In this document: positions 25,901 through 33,246 of the stretch, piece after piece
Position numbering within the stretch: position 1 is the stretch's first letter
How the letters are laid out: every line of letters starts with the position of its first letter
Assembly (NCBI GenBank): GCA_951800145.1
Contig: CATOJE010000007.1
Location: 1-64,000 of the forward strand
Source of the DNA: an uncultured Lachnospiraceae bacterium
Lineage (GTDB): Bacteria; Bacillota; Clostridia; Lachnospirales; Lachnospiraceae
Direction: 5' to 3'
Length of the DNA: 64,000 bases
Notes under the pieces: generated by a model
Told to the model about the DNA's origin: nothing
Seen by the model: only the letters and a program-made list of their open reading frames with translations
The model's database searches: none
Made by a program: the position numbers and the translations under genes

Positions 25901-28102
25901 CTACTTTACCAGTCCTCCCGCTTCCTTCTGGCGCTGTGGCTGGGGCTGGGCGGGCGTCTGGCGCATGGAGGTGCGCCCTCCCGTCTTTCCTCCCCCGCCT
26001 AAGGCCAGGAAATTCGTCTGAACCCGCTGGGAACCTCCTGCCTGCTTGGGCTGAGCTGCCTGGAATCCGGGCTTCCTTGGCGGAAGCGGCGGCTGGGGTC
26101 GGGCTGCCTCTTTCTGCTGAGGCCGTGCCGCTTCCCTGGTCTGGGGCCGGGCCGCCTCCTTTTTCCTGGCTGCCGGTTTCTTCGGCTGAGGCTTGGCTGC
26201 CTCCTTCTTCGGCTCCTTCTTCTCCTTTACCTCCTTCTCAAAAGCCAGCTTGGGACGGATATTGGCAGACTGGGCGGCCTTATTCCTCTCCTGGATCTCC
26301 TTCAGGCTGATGGGCTCCCGGGCAGGCTCCTTCTCCGGCGCCCTCACGCCCTTTTCGTGGTCCTCCCCATAGAGCGCCTGAACCCCTTCTCCCAGCTGCT
26401 CCATCTCCTGCACTTGCTTCCTTAGTCCTTTCTGGGCGAACTCCAAAGCGGCATTCGTATGGGTGGACTTGTGCAGACCATTGAAAGCAATGTTGCTTTT
26501 CGCCGCCGCATCCAGGGCCCTCACTCCATTGACATAAGCCTTTCCCTTTGGGTCCAAAGCTTCAAATTCTTCCTTTGACATCTTCGCTGAATAGCTCTTC
26601 AGCTCCCAACCATCCTTGTCGATCTCCACCATATTTTTCTTCATATGCTCCTGGAATTTCGTCAGCCGCTCCTTCACCAAATTCCGCTGAGTCTCCGGAA
26701 TCAGATCCCCCAGAGCATAATCTATGGCAGAGGCGTCCATCTTCCGGATCCGATCCGCCGTCTCCCGGCCGATGAAAACCATCCCCTTCAGGTCGTCCTG
26801 TTTGGCCATAACCCTGTCGCTGTTTCCGAAGGCTAAATCATTATCGATTCCCTGAAGCCCTATGACATTCCGCTTCCCATGTTCATCCGGCTCACTCAGC
26901 TTGTAAAACATATTCCCGCCGTGGCGGTCCGCCTGATTGCAGAAGTAATCCAGGATTTCAATATTGATCATATCCTGATTAAAGGATGCTGTAGGGGTGA
27001 ATTCCACCTGGCCGAATTCCCGGAGGGAATTATAATCCGCTGAGTTAATATCGCGGCCTTCCGCGAATTCCATAAAGCAGCCGGTCATCTCCTTATCTCC
27101 GGTTTTCACCACCATCTTCTGGGAATAGGCGATGACCCCTCCCACACCTAAAAGCTCCGCCATGCGGCTCATGGCGATATTGCGGGAGGTTAATTCCGTC
27201 TGATCCAGGGTCAGGACTCCTACATCGGCGGCCAGATCCGCAGATTTCGCCGCCAGCACTGCCTTTGTAAGGCCGCGGACCGCCCGGTCATTACCCCGTA
27301 ATTCCTCCAGGTTTCTTTTCTCCCGTCCGATTTCCTCCAGCCGCTTCTTTCCACTGGGATTCGTTTGGTCCAAACCTTTGGCTTCTTGATCCAGAGCGTC
27401 CATCATGGAAGTAATCTTTTCCTTCGCATATGCATTTTGATATTCTCCCAGCCGGAGATCCCCCTTCGTTTCTTTTGGTATATCCAAACTGCATAGCTTC
27501 TCGAACGCGGCATAATTTTTTCCGTACAATGCCTTCAGCTCCGGATCCCCGGCCTCCTTCACCAGATCCAGATAGTAATCACTGGCTTTGCGGAGTTGAT
27601 TCTCCTCGGTAAAAAAGCCTTTTTTCCCATTAACCTCCATCTTGATTCTCTGGCTTACATTAGCGCCTACCGCTTCCCTTTTTCCTTCCAAGGTCACATG
27701 GGGCACCTCAAAGGAGGCCACATCCTCAAAATGCTTTCCCTGCTTTTCGTAATCCCTGACCAGACGCAGATCCCGGATCTGATCCAGATTCTTCGCCTCC
27801 TGAAAAGCCACCAGCTTCTCAAACACAGCCAGCCTCCGCTCTCCTCCTGAGGTCTTCCCCGCGGCGTATTCTTTGCACGCCTTCATCAGCTCCTGGTTGG
27901 CCTTCACCATCTTCATGGCATTTTCTTCTGTAATCGGTTTCTTCTGCAGCTGTTCACAGGCCTTGAAGGCCTTCTCTACCGCCCTGAACCGTGAGGAATT
28001 CATCAGCCCTCCTTCCTCCTTAAAAAAATCGTGGAAGTCCTGCTGGCTCCACTGCCGGTTTCTTAATTCCTGCTCCCCTAATCCTTTAAATTGCTTTCCC
28101 AT
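25901..28102 (-). CDS. PI3K/HipA-like kinase-fold protein with SH3-ligand proline-rich tail, putative effector
   Basis: This 733-residue protein has no signal peptide or membrane span. The N-terminal half is helical. Residues about 290-440 show a kinase-like order: an alpha-C-like helix (RNIAMSRMAELLGVGG), a hinge-like MEFAEGRDI, a catalytic loop NQADRHGGNMFYKL near 388-400 and a metal-binding GIDNDLAFGNSD near 418-428. The DRHxxN plus DND pairing is typical of PI3/4-kinase-like and HipA-like enzymes. The tail (about 595-733) is rich in Pro, Lys, Arg and Gln, with EAARPQ repeats and PPLPPRKP, a textbook class II SH3 ligand. The C-terminus is basic. The ATG at 28102 follows AAAGGAGAG. It is encoded in the secretion cluster between a lipoprotein and a wall-binding protein, so a secreted effector is plausible; a cytosolic regulator is the alternative. 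Confidence 0.65.
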   Translation of the reverse strand: MGKQFKGLGEQELRNRQWSQQDFHDFFKEEGGLMNSSRFRAVEKAFKACEQLQKKPITEENAMKMVKANQELMKACKEYAAGKTSGGERRLAVFEKLVAFQEAKNLDQIRDLRLVRDYEKQGKHFEDVASFEVPHVTLEGKREAVGANVSQRIKMEVNGKKGFFTEENQLRKASDYYLDLVKEAGDPELKALYGKNYAAFEKLCSLDIPKETKGDLRLGEYQNAYAKEKITSMMDALDQEAKGLDQTNPSGKKRLEEIGREKRNLEELRGNDRAVRGLTKAVLAAKSADLAADVGVLTLDQTELTSRNIAMSRMAELLGVGGVIAYSQKMVVKTGDKEMTGCFMEFAEGRDINSADYNSLREFGQVEFTPTASFNQDMINIEILDYFCNQADRHGGNMFYKLSEPDEHGKRNVIGLQGIDNDLAFGNSDRVMAKQDDLKGMVFIGRETADRIRKMDASAIDYALGDLIPETQRNLVKERLTKFQEHMKKNMVEIDKDGWELKSYSAKMSKEEFEALDPKGKAYVNGVRALDAAAKSNIAFNGLHKSTHTNAALEFAQKGLRKQVQEMEQLGEGVQALYGEDHEKGVRAPEKEPAREPISLKEIQERNKAAQSANIRPKLAFEKEVKEKKEPKKEAAKPQPKKPAARKKEAARPQTREAARPQQKEAARPQPPLPPRKPGFQAAQPKQAGGSQRVQTNFLALGGGGKTGGRTSMRQTPAQPQPQRQKEAGGLVK

Positions 28103-28177
28103 CCCGCTCTCCTTTCTTTCACGCCCTTATTCCCATCCTGCGGCTGATTCTTCACCGCTATCCTTTACTCCTGCTTT

Positions 28178-28204
28178 AGCCCTGCATACGCTGGAAGCAG
28201 GGCT
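28178..28204 (-). other. Stem-loop after the large lipoprotein gene
   Basis: AGCCCTGC (28178-28185) pairs with GCAGGGCT (28197-28204). It lies just after the lipoprotein stop and before the kinase-like gene on the minus strand. No T-run follows, so it is more likely an mRNA-processing or stabilising hairpin than a strong terminator. Confidence 0.45.
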
Positions 28205-28208
28205 CTCA

Positions 28209-30578
28209 TTACTCCCCGGCCTCCGGCGTCTCTGACGTCTCTGGCTGATTCTCTTTCTCCTTCTGCTTTCGGTTCCACTGATCCATCATATCCTCCACCA
28301 CCGTCTCGTCCCTTGTGGCGTCGGCTGCCGCCCGTGAGGCTTCCTCCTCCTGCTTCCTCTGCTTTTCTGCCTGGAGCTTTGCCAGCAATTCCTCCATAGA
28401 CTGACTGCATAGGGTATTTAAGTCATATTCATAAACCCGGGCAAACACCATATCCTTTGTTTCATAGGAGGCGTTCCCGGGGAACCCTACGGAAAGATAG
28501 CGGCTTCCCTGTCTCCAGCTCCGGTACCAGCTTCCCTCTGCCACCACTAAACTTTTCTTTTCCTTTACATCGTAAAAGACCAGACCGCTCCCCTGCATTG
28601 TGAGCAAAAGCCCCTCGCTTCCACTGCCCAGGCCGGACCAGATCTCCCCCGCCTCCGGATATTCCTTCAGAGCCTCCACCACCTGGGAATCTGCCGTAAG
28701 CTTTGCGTAAAGCATCTGATCTCCGGATATGGTCATATTGCCATATCCGTTCATCCCTCCGGGAAGGGAGTCTTCATTCATCTCCTGGAATTGCTGGTTA
28801 TAGGCTCCCGTTCCCTCCTGATAATTTCCAGCCAGGTCACGGTAGGAAATCACGGCTGACTCCAGGGCATTTTCCTCCCGCCCGTCGGAAAGAAGCCGCA
28901 TCTGCTCTGTATCATAGGCCAGAAGGTACTGCTGGTCTCCGTCCTTAAGTATCCCTGCCTGCTCATCCTCCTCCAGCTTCATTCCCGCCTCATCCAGGCT
29001 TTCCCCATCCTCCGGGGAAATCTGATAAACCGTCCCGTCTGCTCCCACACAGTACCGCTCCCAGCCCGGACTGTCCACCAGCTCCTTTGCCTTCTCCGGA
29101 TCCAGAACCCGGTAGGTTTCCACATAGCAGTTTTTCAGCTGGCTCTGTCTGGACCCTGTGGTTCGCCTGGCGGTCTGGCGCAGCCCCCGGGTGGACTTTA
29201 CCTCCACCGGGTTTCCCTCCTCGTCGGACTCCGTATGGTAGGAGGCCAGGGTAAATCTCCGGGAGAATTCCTCTCTCACCATATTTTGGAAATCCCCAAT
29301 CTCTCCGTAAAGCTGACTGTAGCTCCCGTTTACCAGGATAAAGTGCTTATCCAGTCTTTGGTTCCCGGTCCATTCCTTTGCCGGGGTGTAGGCCTCTGGC
29401 TGAGGAACCATGCCCACGACTCCATCCTCCTTCTGAAAGAGGGCATCCCCCTTCCACACGTACACCGGCGTATTTTCATATTCCCCCATGGTCCGGAGAT
29501 TTTTCAGGATCGCCCCTTCCCACTCATCGGGAATCTTCTCTCTTGCCCGGGCCCAGTCCTCTCCGTTATCCGGCTTATCCTCCTCTAAGAATTCCATTCC
29601 CTCCGCCATGTTAATCCAGGCCTGCTTCTGGGCCTCAAAGGCTCCATTTTTCTGATAAATATCTCCTGCAATCTGGTGAACCTCATAAACCATTACCACA
29701 TTCCGGATCTTGGCCGCTTCCTCTTCCTCCATCTTCCGGATCTCCTCTTCCGTTTCCTCGGAATCCTTCTCCTCTCCCTCTGCCTCCTGGCTCTCCTCTT
29801 CCGTTTCCCCGGAATTTTCCTCCGGAACCTCCAGCTCCTCCAGCTCAATGGAAAGATCCAGATAAATCCGGTCCTTCTCATCCACCATGGCATGGGCCAC
29901 AGCGACAGAAAAGGCATCCTGGTACTGCCTGCGGATAAAGGCTTCCACCTCTGCCCGGAACTTTATCGTCCCGTCCGAATCGTAGAGGAAGCCCTGGCCA
30001 TTATCATAGACAAAGATATCTCCGGCGCTGCCGTCCTCCATGATACACTGCTGGATAAAAAATGCCTCCCCGTCCTGGGATGGGCCGGCGCCTCCCTGCT
30101 CTTTTTCATCCTCTCCCTCCCGCTGAAACCGGTTTTCGTGGAAGACGTGAAGGTCGCCGGTTTCATAATCATACCAGGCTCCGCAGTGAACCACATCCCT
30201 TGGCTTCTCGCCGCCCTCCGCCCGGGTAGTGTAGCCATAGACAAAGGTAGATTCTCCCCGCATCCCTGCCACGGAAAACTCCTCTATGTCCTCCGGCTCC
30301 CGGGAATGCCCCTGGGCGATGCGAAAGGCCTCCTTTCCCCCCAGATTCTGAAATTTCTCGGCCATATTTTGCTGAAAAAAGTCCTCAGGATTCTTCTTCC
30401 CATCCTCCGGATCCCAGCTGATCTTCACCTCTACATCAGAATCTGCAACCGTCACCTGGGACTCCGCCTCATCCAGGATCCTTTTGCTATCCACCTCCAT
30501 AGAACCCGCAAGGGAGCCGCAGCCTGTGAAAAACACAGTAACTGCCAGTGAAAGCCCTGCTGCTAATATCCTTTTCAC
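28209..30578 (-). CDS. Large lipoprotein of unknown function in the secretion cluster
   Basis: The likely start is the GTG at 30578, preceded by GGGAGGCGGGG, giving 789 residues. The signal peptide ends in a lipobox VFFTGC, so the protein should be lipid-anchored on the outer face of the membrane. An acidic low-complexity stretch at about 255-285 (ETEEESQEAEGEEKDSEE) interrupts an otherwise globular, beta-rich sequence. Tyr/Trp-rich segments such as GSWYRSWRQGSRYLSVGFPG near the end recall beta-propeller blades. I recognise no family. Its place between the pilin and kinase genes suggests a surface component of the export machine (inference). Confidence 0.6.
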   Translation of the reverse strand: MKRILAAGLSLAVTVFFTGCGSLAGSMEVDSKRILDEAESQVTVADSDVEVKISWDPEDGKKNPEDFFQQNMAEKFQNLGGKEAFRIAQGHSREPEDIEEFSVAGMRGESTFVYGYTTRAEGGEKPRDVVHCGAWYDYETGDLHVFHENRFQREGEDEKEQGGAGPSQDGEAFFIQQCIMEDGSAGDIFVYDNGQGFLYDSDGTIKFRAEVEAFIRRQYQDAFSVAVAHAMVDEKDRIYLDLSIELEELEVPEENSGETEEESQEAEGEEKDSEETEEEIRKMEEEEAAKIRNVVMVYEVHQIAGDIYQKNGAFEAQKQAWINMAEGMEFLEEDKPDNGEDWARAREKIPDEWEGAILKNLRTMGEYENTPVYVWKGDALFQKEDGVVGMVPQPEAYTPAKEWTGNQRLDKHFILVNGSYSQLYGEIGDFQNMVREEFSRRFTLASYHTESDEEGNPVEVKSTRGLRQTARRTTGSRQSQLKNCYVETYRVLDPEKAKELVDSPGWERYCVGADGTVYQISPEDGESLDEAGMKLEEDEQAGILKDGDQQYLLAYDTEQMRLLSDGREENALESAVISYRDLAGNYQEGTGAYNQQFQEMNEDSLPGGMNGYGNMTISGDQMLYAKLTADSQVVEALKEYPEAGEIWSGLGSGSEGLLLTMQGSGLVFYDVKEKKSLVVAEGSWYRSWRQGSRYLSVGFPGNASYETKDMVFARVYEYDLNTLCSQSMEELLAKLQAEKQRKQEEEASRAAADATRDETVVEDMMDQWNRKQKEKENQPETSETPEAGE

Positions 30579-30603
30579 AATCCCCGCCTCCCTGTAAAGT
30601 CTG

Positions 30604-30650
30604 GGCAAACTGCCGGAAGAAAGTTTTTTTCTCCTTCCGGCAGTTTTGCC
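30604..30650 (-). other. Strong stem-loop downstream of the pilin gene
   Basis: AAACTGCCGGAAG (30607-30619) pairs perfectly over 13 bases with CTTCCGGCAGTTT (30634-30646), and the stem can extend further with one bulge. It sits between the pilin stop (30691) and the lipoprotein start (30578). Only a short TTT follows on the minus strand. A hairpin here would favour high pilin mRNA with reduced downstream transcription, a common arrangement for pilin genes. Confidence 0.65.
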
Positions 30651-30690
30651 TTACCGCTGTCCCCGCGCTGCCTTAATCACGGCAGAAACA

Positions 30691-30993
30691 TTATAATTTG
30701 CCTACGCTGCTCTGCATCCAGGACTGCATCGCGCCCATGCCCAGCTTCAGCACTACGATTAATACGAAAATCAGCACAAAGCCGATGATGGCGTTTTTCA
30801 GGCTGTTTTTCGCCTTTTCCCGGTCTTGAGGCTCCTCCGCCTTGGCAAGCTTTGCCCCCAGAATAATGCAGTAGATGGCTCCCAGCGCCCCTACGATTCC
30901 CAACGCCGGCGTTAATGCCATATTCAGCAGCTCGATAATGGGCTTGCTGACAGTGTCAAAGGGATTCGCCGCAGTTAAAAACATAACATTCAT
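30691..30993 (-). CDS. VirB2/TrbC-like type IV secretion pilin
   Basis: This 100-residue protein has the size and pattern of VirB2/TrbC-like and Maff2-type pilins. There are two hydrophobic helices (ALGIVGALGAIYCIILGAKL at about 30-50 and NAIIGFVLIFVLIVVLKLG at about 67-86) separated by a charged turn KAEEPQDREKAKNSLK. The N-terminus is short and uncleaved-looking. In known systems the two-helix pilin forms the pilus or a membrane platform subunit. The ATG at 30993 has an excellent AAGGAGG. A stable hairpin downstream may boost its transcript level. It follows the genes for VirB4, VirB6 and VirD4 homologues, as expected for a secretion operon. Confidence 0.75.
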   Translation of the reverse strand: MNVMFLTAANPFDTVSKPIIELLNMALTPALGIVGALGAIYCIILGAKLAKAEEPQDREKAKNSLKNAIIGFVLIFVLIVVLKLGMGAMQSWMQSSVGKL

Positions 30994-31082
30994 TTTCTTT
31001 CCTCCTTACACTCCTCATAATTAAATGAAATTTATTGCATCCGCTCTCCCCGCCTTGGCAGGGAACGGGAACAATCCTTAAA

Positions 31083-32201
31083 CTATATTACCTTCATATT
31101 CCGCCTTAAAAAAACCATCCAAATCCCGGTTGCCGCCAGGAAAATCAGCCCCGCTGCCAGTATCCGGATATCCATCAGGTCATAGGTCTGCCGGATGCGG
31201 AAGGAATACCACCGCTCATTCCCCGCCTTATCCTGGATGCCCAGGCCGTAGGTCCCGGCCGCGGTCAGCCGGGTGCCGGCCGCGTATCCCTGATCCCCAT
31301 TGTAATTGATGCGGATCTGGCATCCTGGCTCAGAGGGGTAAAACTCTACCGGCTCTGCATACACCCCGTCCTGGGCTTCCGGCATAAAGGTCAGAAACGG
31401 AGCCGTGGTATCCCGCACAAACTCTGTCTCCAGCACCAGCTCCTCATATTCCAGGGCCTGGCAGGTAATCTGGTACCGGCCATCCTCCTTCATGAAAAAG
31501 TAACGGCCGCTCTCTAAGGGAAGCTTCTTCCCATCCAGCCGTGCCTGGGTAATCTGAAATCCTTCCGGCGCCGGAATCACTCCTGTGCTGCCGTCCTCTG
31601 CTGAAAGGATGGTAAAGTAAAAATATACCTCATAAACATGATAGTCATCCCCTGTCTCCCCCTGCGATTGATAGGAGAGGATCTGAAGCTGGTAGTTTCC
31701 CTTTTCGGTAAAATGCCAGGAATCGGAAATGCTGCCCATCCCCTCATCCTTCTTCACAATCCCCACAGCCCCTGAGGGAAGCCAGATATCCACCGGCCCG
31801 CTGGAGATCATCCCTCTGGGGACGGTGCTGAAAAAAAAGTTTCCGTTGGGCAGGGTGTAGCGGATCCTTCCCCCCTCCGCCGGCTCCATCACCAGCTCCG
31901 GGTTGGTCACCTTCTCATATTCCGAGTCCTGGACAAAGTCCTTCCCCGGCCCGGCCCCTTCCTCCAGCCTCAGATAGGATTCAATCAGTTGGTTCAGCTC
32001 CTCCTGTGACAGCTCTTCTGGATCTTTCTCCTCCAGAATGTCTTCCAGGAAATCCGCCTCCTCCTTCTCGGACAAGTTCTCCTCTGTGGCCTCAGCTCCT
32101 TCCATGGAATCCTCCCCCGGGAGGGCCATCACCAAAAGCGGGCTTCCAAAAAGCATCCAGAAAGCCACACCCCATCCAAGCAAAGCCCTACCCCATTTCA
32201 T
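31083..32201 (-). CDS. Single-pass surface protein, paralogue of the 560-residue protein at 39885
   Basis: From the ATG at 32201 (AAGGAGG upstream; 14-base overlap with the previous gene) this is 372 residues. It has a signal peptide (LLGWGVAFWMLFGSPLLVMA), an acidic segment (EENLSEKEEADFLED), beta-rich ectodomains, and a C-terminal membrane helix with a short basic tail FLRRNMKVI. The last third matches the 560-residue protein encoded at 39885: (A/P)xGxxxxxAxLDG, a (D/Q)GxYQxT segment, DTTxPx, and a YxLxxxDxAGNExxxxF segment before the membrane helix. The arrangement recalls exported, C-terminally anchored proteins of clostridial conjugative elements. It is probably an extracytoplasmic scaffold of the secretion system (inference). 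Confidence 0.65.
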   Translation of the reverse strand: MKWGRALLGWGVAFWMLFGSPLLVMALPGEDSMEGAEATEENLSEKEEADFLEDILEEKDPEELSQEELNQLIESYLRLEEGAGPGKDFVQDSEYEKVTNPELVMEPAEGGRIRYTLPNGNFFFSTVPRGMISSGPVDIWLPSGAVGIVKKDEGMGSISDSWHFTEKGNYQLQILSYQSQGETGDDYHVYEVYFYFTILSAEDGSTGVIPAPEGFQITQARLDGKKLPLESGRYFFMKEDGRYQITCQALEYEELVLETEFVRDTTAPFLTFMPEAQDGVYAEPVEFYPSEPGCQIRINYNGDQGYAAGTRLTAAGTYGLGIQDKAGNERWYSFRIRQTYDLMDIRILAAGLIFLAATGIWMVFLRRNMKVI

Positions 32202-32484
32202 GGCTGCGGGCCTCCTTCGCCCGTTCGTCAAGCTTTGGGCCTTCCTTTGCCCGCGCCATAGCCTTAGGCCCCCGCCGGGATGTCTTCTCCGACGCCATTG
32301 CCTCTTCCTTAAGCAGCTGCTGATAGGTTACCCTTACCCTGGAGGGATTTTGCACCTGCTTTACCGGCTGGTCGCGCTGGAGCCCTTCTCCGCCGCCGGC
32401 CTCTCTGGCCGCCCGCTCTCTTCTCAGCTCTCCCAGGCGGATTTCCCACAGGGCTCTGTTCTTGCTGCTGTCAAAATATGCCAT
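32188..32484 (-). CDS. Small basic protein of unknown function
   Basis: This 98-residue, Arg/Lys/Glu-rich protein lacks a signal peptide or membrane helix. It begins YFDSSKNRALWEIRLGELRR, predicted helical, and ends in a charged region with KTSRRGPKAMARAKEGPK. The ATG at 32484 follows an AGGGGG-type site, and the gene lies 11 bases after the lipoprotein gene and overlaps the next by 14 bases, so it is firmly in the operon. It could be a chaperone or adaptor for the secretion machinery. I do not recognise the family. Confidence 0.55.
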   Translation of the reverse strand: MAYFDSSKNRALWEIRLGELRRERAAREAGGGEGLQRDQPVKQVQNPSRVRVTYQQLLKEEAMASEKTSRRGPKAMARAKEGPKLDERAKEARSHEMG

Positions 32485-32495
32485 CCCTCATCCCC

Positions 32496-33233
32496 CTATT
32501 CTGCCTCCAAAAATTGCTGAATCAGCGTATTCATTCCGTTAATCAGGGTCTGGCGGGATTTTCCGGCTACGATTACAAATTCCTCCGGCTCCAGGCCTGC
32601 GATATTCTGGATCTGGAGCTCCTCATTTTCTAACAGTGCCCTGGCCTGTTCCTCGTAGCAGATATAGGCCCGGATCTCTCCCTTAAGGAGCGCCGCTTCC
32701 CCCTCTCTTACGGAGCCATAGTCCATCAGCCGGATATTTTCCGCCTGATACAGCTGACTCCGGATTCCTTCGTCCAGGCTGTGGTCGGTTCCCAGTGTGG
32801 AATCCTTTAATGCCCCGACAGTCAGAACATAGTCTCCCGCCCGGGTCACCCCATACAGATTCCCTTTGCCGTAAGAGGTGGTAAATCCATAATTCTCCTC
32901 CAGGCTTCCCCTGGCGCCGATACAGCCCAGGGCGATGTCCGCGGTGCCCTCTGTCACCGCCTCCAAAGCCTCCTGGCGGCTGCACACCTGAAAGCTTGCC
33001 TCCACCCCGATGGCCTCTGCAATATACTGGGAAAGTTCCGGCTCCAGGCCTGTGGGGCTTCCTCCCTCTGTCTGGGTAAAGCGGCTTTTAGTGTCCACGA
33101 TGGCCACTCTCAGGGCGCCTGCCTCCCGGATCTCATCGATCTCGCTGGCCGCCTTTTTTCCGCAGCCTGCCGCCGCTGCCAGCCAAAGGATGGCCAGGGC
33201 GGCGAGCCCGCCCCTCCTGACTGCTCTGTTCAT
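32496..33233 (-). CDS. Family 3 solute-binding-like lipoprotein
   Basis: This 245-residue lipoprotein has lipobox AAAAGC and a complete SBP_bac_3-type fold. The pattern is IREAGALRVAIVDTK, GLEPELSQYIAEAIG, VTEGTADIALGCIG, the hinge stretch YGVTRAGDYVL and LLKGEIRAYICYEEQ, as in amino-acid ABC receptors. No ABC permease or ATPase gene is nearby; it sits between virB4 and a small basic protein gene, 13 and 11 bases away. It may therefore act as a ligand sensor, or as a wall-interacting domain like the one in MltF, rather than in transport (inference). The ATG at 33233 has AAAGGAGG. Confidence 0.8.
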   Translation of the reverse strand: MNRAVRRGGLAALAILWLAAAAGCGKKAASEIDEIREAGALRVAIVDTKSRFTQTEGGSPTGLEPELSQYIAEAIGVEASFQVCSRQEALEAVTEGTADIALGCIGARGSLEENYGFTTSYGKGNLYGVTRAGDYVLTVGALKDSTLGTDHSLDEGIRSQLYQAENIRLMDYGSVREGEAALLKGEIRAYICYEEQARALLENEELQIQNIAGLEPEEFVIVAGKSRQTLINGMNTLIQQFLEAE

Positions 33234-33246
33234 TTCACATCCTCCT

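Noticed and set aside
32496-33233. Amino-acid ABC transporter operon
   Set aside because: Only the binding protein is present; no permease or ATPase genes flank it.
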